The position numbers and the translations under genes are program-made. This document shows, in pieces, positions 11,749 through 19,855 of a stretch of 64,000 nt of DNA. The notes beneath the pieces were generated by a model that did no database searches, had not been told where the DNA came from, and worked only from the letters and a program-made list of their open reading frames with translations. Position 1 is the first letter of the stretch. The number at the start of each line of letters is the position of its first letter. The stretch comes from Mermis nigrescens (Eukaryota > Nematoda > Enoplea > Mermithida > Mermithidae): assembly GCA_036768485.1 (NCBI GenBank), contig JAVLUZ010000142.1:2727848-2791847 (forward strand). The letters run 5' to 3'.

Positions 11749-12687
11749 GAGTAGTATAGCGTGTCTCCCTGGGACCACATGATATAACATACAATATGCT
11801 TAAGGATAGGCAACTCTGGAGGATGCACAATGGTTAAGGAAAGGCTAATGATATAACATATACAGTGCTTAAGGATAGGCGGGCGAGCCTAGACTTGCAC
11901 CTGGCTTTTCTCAGGGTGCAATGGTTGAGATAGGCAATGATATAACATACCCTATGCTTAAGCATGGGCGGGCGAGCTCAGACTTTCACCCTGGCTGTTT
12001 CCCAGGGCGCAATGGTTAAGGATAGGCAATGATGAAGGATATAAAGGGGAGGGACCCGTCCAGACCTGTCAGGGGGTCCTTGGGGAGGGAAATGGAGTTT
12101 CCCGGAAACTGAAGATTATTGATTTTTTAGGGCAAAAGGTACTCTTACGCCTAGGGGATGGTGCCTCCAAGCCTGGGGAGCGTTGCCATAAGCCTAAGCG
12201 ATTCTGTGGAGGTGGTCTAAAGGTCACCAAGGCCTACCCGTAGGGAGGAGAGGTGGCACAAGAAGAGCAGTCCTATGAAATGAGGGGTTTCCGGAAAACT
12301 TTGATTATTGATTGATTTTATCGATTTTTAGTAAGTCAAGAACCAATGGTCGGATCGCTCAAATTTGCAGAGTATGTTGAGTATATGTTAGGTATCCTAT
12401 GTACAAACTTTTAGAACGCAACCTACAGTATGCCAGCATCAGTCTACACTGTTGCATACAGGAACGTAAATCAAGAACCAATAGCCGGATTTTGTTCAAA
12501 TTTTCAGGATATGATGTATATAGGCAGGCATGCTATGCAGAATTTTAGCAGGCAGCCTACAGTATACCAATTTACTTTACACTTGGCAATATTTAGTTTT
12601 TAAGCACAATGTAGCAGAGTATGTGCTCATCAATTGATCGTTCGTGAAAGTTTGCACAATATTGCTTTGCTCGGCTTACTGCAGCTT
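11749..12687 (+). repeat. Polinton left terminal inverted repeat
   Basis: Aligns as reverse complement to 21,400-22,015, from the outer gagtagtatagcgtgt to the inner ttgctcggcttactgcagctt ending at 12,687. It is about 320 bp longer than the right repeat because it carries a subterminal array (11,779-12,028) plus flanking sequence that the right copy lacks. Confidence 0.85.
11779..12028 (+). repeat. Subterminal ~90-bp tandem repeats in left TIR
   Basis: Units start with atgatataacat at 11,779, 11,848 and 11,937, and a fourth partial (atgatgaagg) starts at 12,029. Spacings are 69, 89 and 92 bp. Units share 'gcttaaggataggc', 'gggcgagc' and 'cagggygcaatggtt'. Absent from the right TIR. Confidence 0.7.
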
Positions 12688-12780
12688 AGGCATTTTAATT
12701 CTTGAGTACTATGTAACAAAGTATATGCTCGTCAATCGATCGTTCGTGAAAATATGCAAAATATTCTTTTGCTCGGTCAT
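12601..12780 (+). repeat. Direct repeat at inner edge of left TIR
   Basis: A ~78-bp unit at about 12,601-12,680 (ending tttgctcggct) is repeated with divergence at about 12,701-12,780 (ending ttttgctcggtc). Both contain 'gatcgttcgtgaaa'. Only the first belongs to the inverted repeat. The rest of 12,781-13,036 shows nothing recognisable. Confidence 0.6.
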
Positions 12781-13036
12781 TGAAATTTTGTCACAGATTA
12801 GCTAGAGTGTGTATGTCTCGGAGAGTGCAACATTGTTTGATGAGACGAGAGTTGTTGAAAGCCTCTGCATCGTATTCCATTAAACTTTGTTTTGTACTCG
12901 GCCTTAAGCAGGGGCCAAAAGTAGTTGCCTAAAGCAAAGGTAGATACATTGTGTAGGCGAAGCAGGTGCATAATGATTGTAAATTTTTTGTCCTTGATCC
13001 ATGTTTACAATATTTGGTAAAGGTGATATCTGGGGC

Positions 13037-13813
13037 CTACTGACGTCTGAAATACAATTTAACGATAGTTTTGCCAAATTCAAAAGGCACGGGTTTATCT
13101 TGGTCGCTTTTAATGTCCATTTCAACAGTATTGAATGCTTTCTTGAATACAGGTATATAATGGGGGCTAATGTACGAGTGATTTACAATATCCATGTATT
13201 TTCCATCAATATTTACAACTTGCAGAAGTGGCGCAAAAGTATTCCCAACTATTTGAGGTTCAACTATATCGCAATACACGTAAAAATTATGCATACCACC
13301 TAGCATATCAGGAGAATGATGGGCAGCTATACTTAATTCTTGTGCGACAGTATAATTTATACTACTGAGTTGGCTTTCTATGAATCCCAGCATGTACATT
13401 AAATGTGTCGTTAATTTTAAGCTTCGAACGTGTTCAGTGTTAAGTTTCAGATGGCAGCATTTTTTATTATCATCATACTGCAAGCTTATATGTTCCGTGT
13501 AGTCAAATTTTTCGTTCTGACTCACCATTTTTAATCCCTCGCTGATTGTTTTAACGAGATCGTGTATACTTTGGTATCTGGCTCGGGGAATGAGCATCTT
13601 TATTCGTACATTATTTTTAAAATCGTAAAATTGTATCATATTCTGATCCTCGGCAACATTGTGCCACGTATTTGCATAGATTATTTCAGCCAGACCAACT
13701 TCCCAGTCGCCATTTAGCACGATTCGCCTAGGCAGGCTGGTTATGAATGTGGCCGCGGTATTTGATTCTTGCGAATTGCTCGGAAGAGTGATGTAAAATT
13801 GTTTGGTATCCAT
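13037..13813 (-). CDS. Polinton minor capsid (penton-like) protein
   Basis: Intact 258-residue frame. The N-terminus reads FYITLPSNSQ, then a polar stretch, LPRRIVLNGDWEVGLAEI and YANTW. This is the diagnostic opening of Polinton/adintovirus single-jelly-roll minor capsid proteins (FYVTLPSNSS...LP..I.L.G.WEVGL.EI.YP.TW), which by homology form the vertex pentons of the virion. It ends naturally in a basic motif (LYFRRQ). It starts 2 bp after the protease stop, with no promoter motif between, so it is probably expressed from the capsid promoter at 15,574. Alternative identities are unlikely given the N-terminal signature. Confidence 0.88.
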   Translation of the reverse strand: MDTKQFYITLPSNSQESNTAATFITSLPRRIVLNGDWEVGLAEIIYANTWHNVAEDQNMIQFYDFKNNVRIKMLIPRARYQSIHDLVKTISEGLKMVSQNEKFDYTEHISLQYDDNKKCCHLKLNTEHVRSLKLTTHLMYMLGFIESQLSSINYTVAQELSIAAHHSPDMLGGMHNFYVYCDIVEPQIVGNTFAPLLQVVNIDGKYMDIVNHSYISPHYIPVFKKAFNTVEMDIKSDQDKPVPFEFGKTIVKLYFRRQ

Positions 13814-13815
13814 GT

Positions 13816-14241
13816 TTATAATTCTAGTTTATTAAAGTATTTATTAATTTTCTCGCTGAGCATAGATAAGACAGTATTTTTGAAAGGAATACCTCGACTT
13901 CTGCAAACTAGGAAATATACACACATGTGACCACAGCTGATTGAAAAGAGCCCCTGTACCTGCGCATTATTGTACGCATATGTGAGTGCATTATTTGAAA
14001 TATAATGCAATAAGTGGTTAAATGGTTTTCGCCCATAGCTGTCAAAATAGTCGCAGTGTTTATTGCTTTGAAAGTATATGGCGACCCAGTGCAAGCCAGG
14101 TGCATTGCTAGTATCTAAATTAATCACTAGAGCCGCAGGGTAGGTTCTAATAGGTGGCAGGCGGTCTAATGGAAAAACACCTAAAAATATATCCTTTTTA
14201 ATATTACGCTGAAGAATTTTGAATATTTCAATGGTATTCAT
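13816..14241 (-). CDS. Adenain-like cysteine protease
   Basis: Intact 141-residue frame. Catalytic elements appear in the order of adenovirus-type (C5/Ulp1-like) proteases: His in APGLHWVAIYF (about residue 51), Asp in CDYFDSYGR (about 65), a Gln-bearing VQGLFS segment (oxyanion hole) and Cys in SISCGHMCVYF (about 103). The family matures capsid precursors inside assembling particles. It lies 3 bp downstream of the capsid stop and 2 bp upstream of the minor-capsid start, forming a tight capsid-protease-penton cluster. Length is slightly short for the family but all catalytic residues are present. Confidence 0.9.
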   Translation of the reverse strand: MNTIEIFKILQRNIKKDIFLGVFPLDRLPPIRTYPAALVINLDTSNAPGLHWVAIYFQSNKHCDYFDSYGRKPFNHLLHYISNNALTYAYNNAQVQGLFSISCGHMCVYFLVCRSRGIPFKNTVLSMLSEKINKYFNKLEL

Positions 14242-14244
14242 TTT

Positions 14245-15537
14245 TTATGCATTATAGTCATGAAACGTGTTTCGATTTTTGTCAATCATTATTAAGTTAT
14301 CAAATTCGGCGTATATAATGATTTCCACGCCAGAATCAGGCAAATTGTCAGCAAACCTTACAGTTATGCTCGTTGTTCCTTCATGCACTAGATCCCAATG
14401 CCCTCCATCATCTGCGTCAGGCGTTAGGTCAAACACAAAGAAGCAGTGGCTTGTTTTAAACTCGTCTCTGCTAATGAAATTACCTTCACGTCCTATATCT
14501 AGTGCATCATACATCTGATTATAAGCTTGCAAGTACCTATCGTGTTTGAATGCAATGTTGAGTGGATAAGCGGGGTAGGTTGTGCCGCCACACGTTACTT
14601 TTACATCGTATATGCTGTATGGTTTGAAATTAAATGGCGATTTGGCCAAATTGCCTCGATATGCATTGCCATCGACACAAGCAAACACCATACGCCTAGG
14701 TAGCTGACCATTAAACAGGGTATAATTGGGCGTTTCTCTAGCAGGATTTGAAATGTGTAAGTTAGTCATAGCCACGCGCCTAATAGGATACTTTGCTGTA
14801 TATGAGAGCATTGTTTGTTCAAGTGCTAAATTGACAGTGTCTAAAACCTCAACTTTTCGAATAAAAAATTTCATTTGTGAGACTTTTAATTCTAAAATAG
14901 CGTCTTCAAAGCACTGTAGTAAAAATGCGTCGCTATTTCTATGTAATTCTAAGCGAAAATCGGTGAAATTAATCAGAAATCTGTCTTGCAAGAACAAGTC
15001 AATGTGCAATGGAGCCGCGACTTCTACAAAATTTTCATCTTTAAACATTTTAGCACGTATTTTGAATGCTTCATTGTCTTTTGTGTCCACATTGCCTCCT
15101 CCTTCGTGAAAGTAAAGTGCAGATTGCAGTTGAGAATGCTTTGCATCATAACCATAATTTAATTCAGTTTCAAAGTACGATCTGTATGCATACTTATCAG
15201 AGCTATCAAAAATTAAGCGGCCTCCTAGGAAACATTTCACCTGCTTGAAGAAAGTCTTACCAATTAGATTGATAGGCGCATAGTCGGGTACTGATGCTCC
15301 AGCTGCGACTGTTGGTTTTTTGATCCTTAATAGCATATAAATGTAGTTTTTGTTCAGCTGAAGATAATGGGGGTCGGGTGGAATTCTAAATTCATAAGGC
15401 CCCTCGTTAGTGATAGGGTGCGTAGGTTGAATTTCATGCCAGAAGCCTTGCTTCACAACTACTTGGGTAGGAGGGACCGTAAAAAGGTCTAGTTCGGTTT
15501 TAGTACTTGGGATAGATTTTACGTCTATGAGAGCCAT
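14245..15537 (-). CDS. Polinton major capsid protein (double jelly roll)
   Basis: Intact frame of 430 residues from the chosen start MALIDVKSIPS. An ATG further upstream at 15,570 lies only 4 bp from the TATA-like motif (15,574-15,583), so the start at 15,537, about 37 nt from it, is preferred. The sequence matches the F54H12.2-like family of metazoan Polinton capsid proteins: early ELDLFTVPPTQ, then YEFRIPPDPHYLQL, VKCFLGGRLIFDSS and LINFTDFRLELHRN, a middle LEQTMLSYTAKYPIRR and a C-terminal HWDLVHEGTTSI..RF with EIIIYAEFDN. These proteins form the trimeric capsomers of an icosahedral shell. First gene of the capsid-protease-penton cluster. Confidence 0.9.
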   Translation of the reverse strand: MALIDVKSIPSTKTELDLFTVPPTQVVVKQGFWHEIQPTHPITNEGPYEFRIPPDPHYLQLNKNYIYMLLRIKKPTVAAGASVPDYAPINLIGKTFFKQVKCFLGGRLIFDSSDKYAYRSYFETELNYGYDAKHSQLQSALYFHEGGGNVDTKDNEAFKIRAKMFKDENFVEVAAPLHIDLFLQDRFLINFTDFRLELHRNSDAFLLQCFEDAILELKVSQMKFFIRKVEVLDTVNLALEQTMLSYTAKYPIRRVAMTNLHISNPARETPNYTLFNGQLPRRMVFACVDGNAYRGNLAKSPFNFKPYSIYDVKVTCGGTTYPAYPLNIAFKHDRYLQAYNQMYDALDIGREGNFISRDEFKTSHCFFVFDLTPDADDGGHWDLVHEGTTSITVRFADNLPDSGVEIIIYAEFDNLIMIDKNRNTFHDYNA

Positions 15538-15944
15538 TTTTGTCGTTTTTAGAAAAAGCATCAATTGCATTAGTATTTATAGACTTTGAGCGGTAACCAA
15601 GACCCTCTCCTTGCTGCTGCAGGGCTTGAGAGGCTTCATCAAAAAGTTGAGCAGCTTCTCGCTTTGAATGTTCCTTAGTAGACTCAAAAAGCGGTTTTCC
15701 TTGAGCCAAATCGGACGCTATGTTTGCACCTGCTGCCAAAGCATGCTTTCCAACACGCTTACCTATTGATTGCAAAACAGGGACGGCCATTCTGAAAAAG
15801 TGAGCGGAAAAAGCTGCCAAGGCCAACACCCCGCTGGTATGGGATGCCTTTAAACCCATCCAACCCATAGCCGGTTTGGGCAGCCTGCCCAGTGTAGTAT
15901 TCCAACCAAACGGTGTAATTGTCAGGAGTGAATTGTACATGCAT
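15500..15944 (-). CDS. pVI-like internal/membrane-active protein, frame break
   Basis: Two overlapping frames together resemble the small glycine-rich proteins encoded beside the capsid gene in adintoviruses. The N-terminal part (start M at 15,944, about 39 nt from the motif at 15,983) reads FTPDNYTVWLEYYTGQA, then GIPYQRGVGLGSFF. The C-terminal part in another frame has VPVLQSIGKRVGKHALAAG and DLAQGKPL. The break falls at an A5 run on the + strand (15,795-15,799). The C-terminal frame overlaps the capsid start region. In relatives this protein lies inside the particle and may bind or disrupt membranes (inference by analogy with adenovirus pVI). Confidence 0.65.
15574..15583 (-). promoter_or_regulatory. 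TATA-like motif TCTATAAATA for capsid cluster
   Basis: Minus-strand AAAGTCTATAAATACTAATG. It lies 37 nt before the chosen capsid ATG (15,537) and within the end of the pVI-like gene. Confidence 0.75.
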
Positions 15945-15982
15945 TTTTAAAATTTTATTCACATAAAAAATAAAACAATAAG

Positions 15983-15992
15983 TATTTATAGA
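15983..15992 (-). promoter_or_regulatory. TATA-like motif TCTATAAATA for pVI-like gene
   Basis: Minus-strand AAAGTCTATAAATACTTATT, 39 nt before the start at 15,944. The stop codon of the upstream gene (TAA, 15,986-15,988) lies inside the motif. Confidence 0.75.
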
Positions 15993-16551
15993 CTTTCATC
16001 CCAGTCAAATTCGTCGCCTGCAGCAAAAATCTCCTTACCTTGTCTATTAGCAATACTTTCTAGGGGTACATTTGTGCGATTAAACACTTTCAGCAATTCT
16101 TTTGTGCCAGGATGCCTGCTTATTTTTTGCGCTCACGTGCCAGATCATTAACTAAATCTGTGATGTTTGAACCATTGATTTTTTGACCATCTATTACAAG
16201 CTCACCATTAGGCTCGATTTCCACAAATGGGTTTGTGCGAATGTAGTGTAGAAGGAGTTTTGCCTTTGGAATCTGATTTTTCGGTATACCAGTGAGTATT
16301 TCTTCGTCATTAATTGTGTCACTTGCATGTCCTACAATAGTAGCTTTATATGGTTGCTGCTTCTGTTCGAGCAATCGCTTAAATTTGCCTAGTATTTGAT
16401 TATATTTTACAAGTTTTACATCAGATGGTACATTTTTGCTGCTTAAAATTTGTTGCATCTCATTATTTAAGTTATCAAGCAAAACGTCGACTGGTTTAGA
16501 ACGTTCACTGATTTCAGCGGGTATTAAAATCATTTTTTCAGTGTGCTTCAT
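15986..16551 (-). CDS. Conserved Polinton protein of unknown function, frame break
   Basis: The first 143 residues (16,551-16,120) are hydrophilic, with KLVKYNQILGKFKRLLEQK (probable helix), ILTGIPKNQIPKAKLLLHYI and an acidic/basic end DLVNDLARERKK. The frame then stops, but a second frame from about 16,118 continues RHPGTKELLKVF...NVPLESIAN and ends ...EFDWDESL at 15,986. Such NVP..LI.N tails follow the basic stretch in related Polinton proteins. The break falls in a run of six T on the + strand (16,123-16,128). The start ATG overlaps the stop of the gene at 16,548, suggesting co-transcription. Function unknown; the acidic tail and helices suggest a virion-internal or scaffolding role, without proof. 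Confidence 0.6.
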
Positions 16552-16898
16552 TGCCTGCGTGTTATTGCATCAGCTAGTAAAGTACCTGCAATTGTAAGAA
16601 TAGGAGTGAGTAAAAGTGGAAGAAAACCACCGTCTTGTATTAAAATACCTCTTTTTTGTTTTGTGTTTGCCTGTTTATTGTTTGCCAAGTACCTTATTTG
16701 ATGCTGGTATCTTCGAAGTTTGTTGATATCCTTTTCAGAAAAGGGAATATTACCGTTAAGAAAGTTGTTTGCACAGTCACAGAGACAAAGAATCTGATCT
16801 TTACTGGCAGTATTTATAATAGCGTCTCTTTGAGGTTTCCTTGCTTGACTTAGAAGGTGTAAACAAATAATATTGCGTCTTAATCGTTCTTTACCCAT
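16548..16898 (-). CDS. Small virion-associated protein with basic middle and hydrophobic tail
   Basis: Intact 116-residue frame. The N-terminal half carries RKPQRDAIINTASKDQI and a Cys-containing LCLCDCANNFLNGN. The middle is strongly basic (INKLRRYQHQIRYLANNK, KQKRG). The C-terminus is ILIQDGGFLPLLLTPILTI, a hydrophobic segment followed by RRQ. The pattern (basic region, then L.Q.GGFLP.L) recurs in small proteins of metazoan Polintons, which have been compared with adenovirus core peptides. It starts 35 nt downstream of the promoter motif at 16,933 and overlaps the end of the ATPase frame. Function is inferred only from position and composition. Confidence 0.6.
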   Translation of the reverse strand: MGKERLRRNIICLHLLSQARKPQRDAIINTASKDQILCLCDCANNFLNGNIPFSEKDINKLRRYQHQIRYLANNKQANTKQKRGILIQDGGFLPLLLTPILTIAGTLLADAITRRQ

Positions 16899-17552
16899 TT
16901 TGTTTTATTTGATTTCATCACCTTTTTTGTAGTATTTATAGATTTTTGCATATAAACAGCTGGATGACTGCTGAAGATATTCGTTTTTAGCCTAAGTTCA
17001 TCTCTAGCGTTCTGAGTAAGATCAATCAACAGATAGCCATGCGGCTGAGCAGTAGCATCAGAGTAGGCTTCTATGAAATATTTCGGATTGGCAGGATAAA
17101 GCTGACGAGATAAAACTTGCGCCTGTAATTGATCGGCAGGATTTTTAAATAAAACTATATAGTCAGAGTTTATACGTGAAGTTCTGAGTCCCTCCAAAGA
17201 ACACGTTTTGAACAATGTGAATAATGCTAATGTTCCAATGATGACAACTACGTGTAAACAGCTGTACAATCTGAGTATTACCTTTGCTCTCTTGCATCAG
17301 ATCGTCGAGAATCAAAAGTTGCGGCACAGGACTAAACTGTTTCAAGTATGAAAAATCAGGAAGCCCCTCTATAAACGAAACATTTTCAATTTTCCTGTAA
17401 AGTGGTTGATTTTCTGCAAAGCACCACCAAATCTTTTTAATTTTGGTATCAATCAAGTGTGCTCTATTTTCGATTAATTGCCCAACAAATGTAGTTTTAC
17501 CGGACTTTGTTGGTCCAGACACAAGACAGGTGAAAGGGTGTTTGAAAATCAT
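16880..17552 (-). CDS. FtsK/HerA-type genome-packaging ATPase, frame break
   Basis: The first frame opens with MIFKHPFTCLVSGPTKSGKT, a Walker A motif (GPTKSGKTT, about residues 13-21), and has Walker B hhhhDD (LLILDDLM, about residue 77), followed by the IIHIVQNVF strand of the A32-like family. The frame then changes near 17,190-17,200. The second frame supplies SRINSDYIVLFKNPADQLQ and ends past AVYMQKSI at 16,880. The protein would pump DNA into the capsid. The break is near a short GGAGGG tract rather than a long homopolymer. The promoter for the next gene (16,933) lies within this gene's 3' end. Confidence 0.85.
16933..16942 (-). promoter_or_regulatory. TATA-like motif TCTATAAATA for 16,898 gene pair
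   Basis: Minus-strand AAAAATCTATAAATACTACA, 35 nt before the ATG at 16,898, embedded in the ATPase C-terminal coding region. Confidence 0.72.
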
Positions 17553-17557
17553 TTTTG

Positions 17558-17567
17558 TTTATAAATA
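17558..17567 (+). promoter_or_regulatory. TATA-like motif TTTATAAATA for TBP gene
   Basis: Plus-strand TTGTTTATAAATAACAAT, 29 nt before the TBP ATG at 17,596. It differs from the other motifs at one core position (TTT instead of TCT). Confidence 0.6.
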
Positions 17568-17583
17568 ACAATTTATATATAGG

Positions 17584-17593
17584 TATTTATAGA
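17584..17593 (-). promoter_or_regulatory. TATA-like motif TCTATAAATA for packaging ATPase
   Basis: Minus-strand ATTTTCTATAAATACCTATA, 32 nt before the ATPase ATG at 17,552. It forms a divergent promoter with the plus-strand motif at 17,558. Confidence 0.74.
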
Positions 17594-17595
17594 AA

Positions 17596-18114
17596 ATGGT
17601 TACAATACAGAACATTGTGCTAACTACAGCACTACCAAACACGCTAAATCTAGATGATATCTACCTTAAATTGCCAAATACTACGCAATACAATCGCCTA
17701 AAATTTCCAGGCATCATATTTCGATTACTCCTAGCTACGTTGCTGATTTTCAAGTCGGGCAAAATTGTATGTGTTGGAGCTAAAACTGTTCATGAAGGAG
17801 AAAATACGATAAAGGCATTCATCCATATACTAAAAATGGAGAATTTAATGTTGAAAATAAAGCCTGTGCTGTTTGTTGGCTCGGCTAACTTGGGATTTCG
17901 CATTGATCTTTGCAAGTTTTATGAGCTGGTGAAAAGAAAATGCATGTACGAAGTAGAATTATTCCCCGGCCAAGTATACAAATTTAGAAATAAGACTTTT
18001 TTACTCTTTACAAGCGGAAAAATGATTCTAACAGGTGCAAAACACAAGCACGAGTTGCATATAGCGTATAAAATAGTTTCAACAATGCTTGAGAAATGCA
18101 GATTAGATACATAA
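17596..18114 (+). CDS. Element-encoded TATA-binding protein (TBP)
   Basis: Intact 172-residue frame forming the two-repeat TBP core with no extra N-terminal domain. Repeat 1 (about 1-81): TIQNIV, LNLDDI, YNRLKFPGIIFR, LLIFKSGKIVCVGAK. Repeat 2 (about 85-168): FVGSANLGFRIDL, YEVELFPGQVYKF, FLLFTSGKMILTGAK. The four phenylalanines that TBP inserts into the TATA minor groove have counterparts at 37, 52, 123 and 138. The minor-groove Asn of repeat 1 is kept (N6), but its repeat 2 equivalent appears to be Leu92. It sits between packaging ATPase and integrase, is divergent from the ATPase and has its own TATA-like motif. Unlike several neighbours the frame is unbroken. It may recognise the TCTATAAATA motifs (inference). 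Confidence 0.92.
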   Translation: MVTIQNIVLTTALPNTLNLDDIYLKLPNTTQYNRLKFPGIIFRLLLATLLIFKSGKIVCVGAKTVHEGENTIKAFIHILKMENLMLKIKPVLFVGSANLGFRIDLCKFYELVKRKCMYEVELFPGQVYKFRNKTFLLFTSGKMILTGAKHKHELHIAYKIVSTMLEKCRLDT

Positions 18115-18129
18115 TATTCTAAAGTTTAC

Positions 18130-18468
18130 AAGAACTTTTCCAAACTTTACAAAAAATATTCCAAACTTTACAAAAAATATTCCAATCTTTACAAAAAATA
18201 TTCCAAACTTTACAAAAATGTTCCAAACTTTACAAAAAAAATATTCCAAACTTTACAAAAGTACTATGCTTAAGCATGCAAAATTTATTCCAAACTTTAC
18301 AAACAATATTCCAAACTTTACAAAAAATATTTCAAACTTTACAAAAAATATTCCAAACTTTACAAAAAATATTCCAAACTTTACAAAAAATTTTCCAAAC
18401 TTTACAAAAAATTTTCCAAACTTTACAAAAAATATTACAAACTTTACAAAAATTTGCATTTTTTTAGA
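18130..18468 (+). repeat. 21-bp tandem repeat array downstream of TBP
   Basis: About 16 copies of a 21-bp unit (ttccaaactttacaaaaaata), some shortened or interrupted (for example around 18,265-18,285). Open frames on both strands here (NIPNFTK, FVKFGIF, IFQTLQK repeats) are by-products of a period divisible by three. The unit contains CTTTACA, echoing the TTTACAC dyads of the Helitron family. It separates the convergent TBP and integrase-side genes. Confidence 0.85.
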
Positions 18469-18500
18469 TTAGAACGTTTGTCATGGATGAGGTGATGTGC

Positions 18501-18647
18501 TCATCGAGCTTTTTTTATGTAAAGATTTGCATAATAAAATTTGGTCTCCGGGCTTAAAAATTCCCATAAATTGAACAGTACGCTCAATTCGCCTCTAATG
18601 GCGTGTTCATCAATTTCTAGCAATGTTCGCCTATATTGTTTGCTCAT
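18501..18647 (-). CDS. Small unknown Polinton ORF
   Basis: A 48-residue frame starting MSKQYRRTLLEIDEH with LFNLWEFLSPETKFYYAN, lying just after the integrase stop (18,734). After the TGA at 18,501 a neighbouring frame continues for about 15 residues to a TAA. The frame change falls at a T7 run on the + strand (18,510-18,516), the same type of break as elsewhere in the element. Composition looks protein-like, but I recognise no family. Confidence 0.4.
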   Translation of the reverse strand: MSKQYRRTLLEIDEHAIRGELSVLFNLWEFLSPETKFYYANLYIKKAR

Positions 18648-18733
18648 TTTTGGTCAAAAATACGCGCCAAGTGATTGAAAAAACACTGTCCAAGCTCCAT
18701 TTTTTTAAATTCGCAAAGAGACGAAATCATTAT

Positions 18734-19799
18734 TCATACTTTTAGCACATTAGAGACCCATGAGTCGAATTTGGGCGGGTAGCTCCTCCAACGTACCAGA
18801 TAATCAGTTTTTGCGCCTCTTTTTCTTGTTTTTATAATTTTTTCAATAATGAACAAATCGTCAGTGGAAACATTAATTTTTTGCAGTTCGGGCTCAGTAA
18901 AAAATACCATCTAGTTTTTCGCCCATTTGATCTTCTAAAACATAGACAGGCGGGGTTCTAGCGTATCTTTCTTTAACTACAAAAATACTCCTCGGTCCAA
19001 TTGGGACAGAACCCTTTTTTCGAATGTACGCTTCACTTTACTTATTCTGACTTTGTCGCCAATTTCGAATTTGAACTCAGTTTGATTATCGCCCGTAAGG
19101 CGGAATGCTCTGTTTAATATTTCACGCTCGTTCTTAGCCGTCACATTCGCCGGAGACGTACCTATTGTTCTATGAAACGAATCGTTGTAATTCTTCATAA
19201 TTTTTGGCAAAATGTCAATATACTTGTACGTGTTGCTTTTAGTAAAATACCTCCACATGCGTTCTTTGAGTGTTCTATTGAAACGCTCTACTACAGATGC
19301 TTTCATTTTCGCTTTTAGTAGTGAAAAAATCGACAGATTCTGATTCCGAAATTTTCTGAAACTCGTTGTTTACAAATTCTTTTCCTGCGTCCGTATGTAG
19401 CTTATAGGGCTTGCGGCCAGACGATGCAAAAATGTGTTTAAAAAGCCTCGACAATATCTTTTGAATTTTCGCTTTTCAGTGGAACGGACCATGCGTACTT
19501 TGAGAAAATGTCTATGCAGTTGAGTAGGTACTTAAAATTTTCGTTTTAGTCGGCTAGGGATTGCCGATCGACCAAATCCGCCTGCCATTGCTCATCTATG
19601 CTGCTCACTAGGACTTTGTTTCGAGAATATCGTTTGAATGCGGGTTTGTGTAAAGTGTAGGTAGGTTGTTTTTCCAGCCACGCTTTTACCTGTTCCAATT
19701 TGGCGGCGGGGCGAATCCTTTTGACATGAGTGTAAAGTTAGTTGACGCCAGTAAACCTGCTTTGCGGGTCGTAGTACAATTTTTCAGTATTCTATCCAT
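18734..19799 (-). pseudogene. Polinton integrase with C-terminal chromodomain, broken
   Basis: From a likely start at 19,799 the frames give LYYDPQSRFTG, WLEKQPTYTLHKPAFKR, DEQWQADLVD (first catalytic Asp), YLLNCIDIFSKYAW (second Asp), TDAGKEFVN, KASVVERFNRTLKERMW (catalytic Glu) and FEIGDKVRISK. A chromodomain-like end follows (IIKTRKRG, DYLVRW, YPPKFDSWV). This is the retroviral-type rve integrase of Polintons, which joins TIR ends to host DNA; the chromodomain may guide insertion. It is broken by in-frame TAAs (for example 19,546-19,548) and frame changes near 19,440, 19,307, 18,985 and 18,885. Length (~355 codons) fits the family. Confidence 0.85.
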
Positions 19800-19855
19800 T
19801 TCCGTTTTTTTCTTCTGAATTTTATTTATTTATTAACATTACAACACACGATTTA

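Noticed and set aside
16120..16130. Programmed -1 ribosomal frameshift at the A6 run
   Set aside because: The local sequence lacks a convincing slippery heptamer, and similar breaks at other homopolymers favour indels.
17596..18114. The TBP as the host's own TBP gene
   Set aside because: Single intronless short core, highly divergent, flanked closely by Polinton genes on both sides and inside the TIRs.
18130..18468. Possible CRISPR array
   Set aside because: Repeats are contiguous 21-mers with no unique spacers, and the setting is an animal genome.
18218..18472. Overlapping open frames with NIPNFTK or FVKFGIF repeats on both strands
   Set aside because: Pure by-products of a 21-bp tandem repeat whose period is divisible by three.
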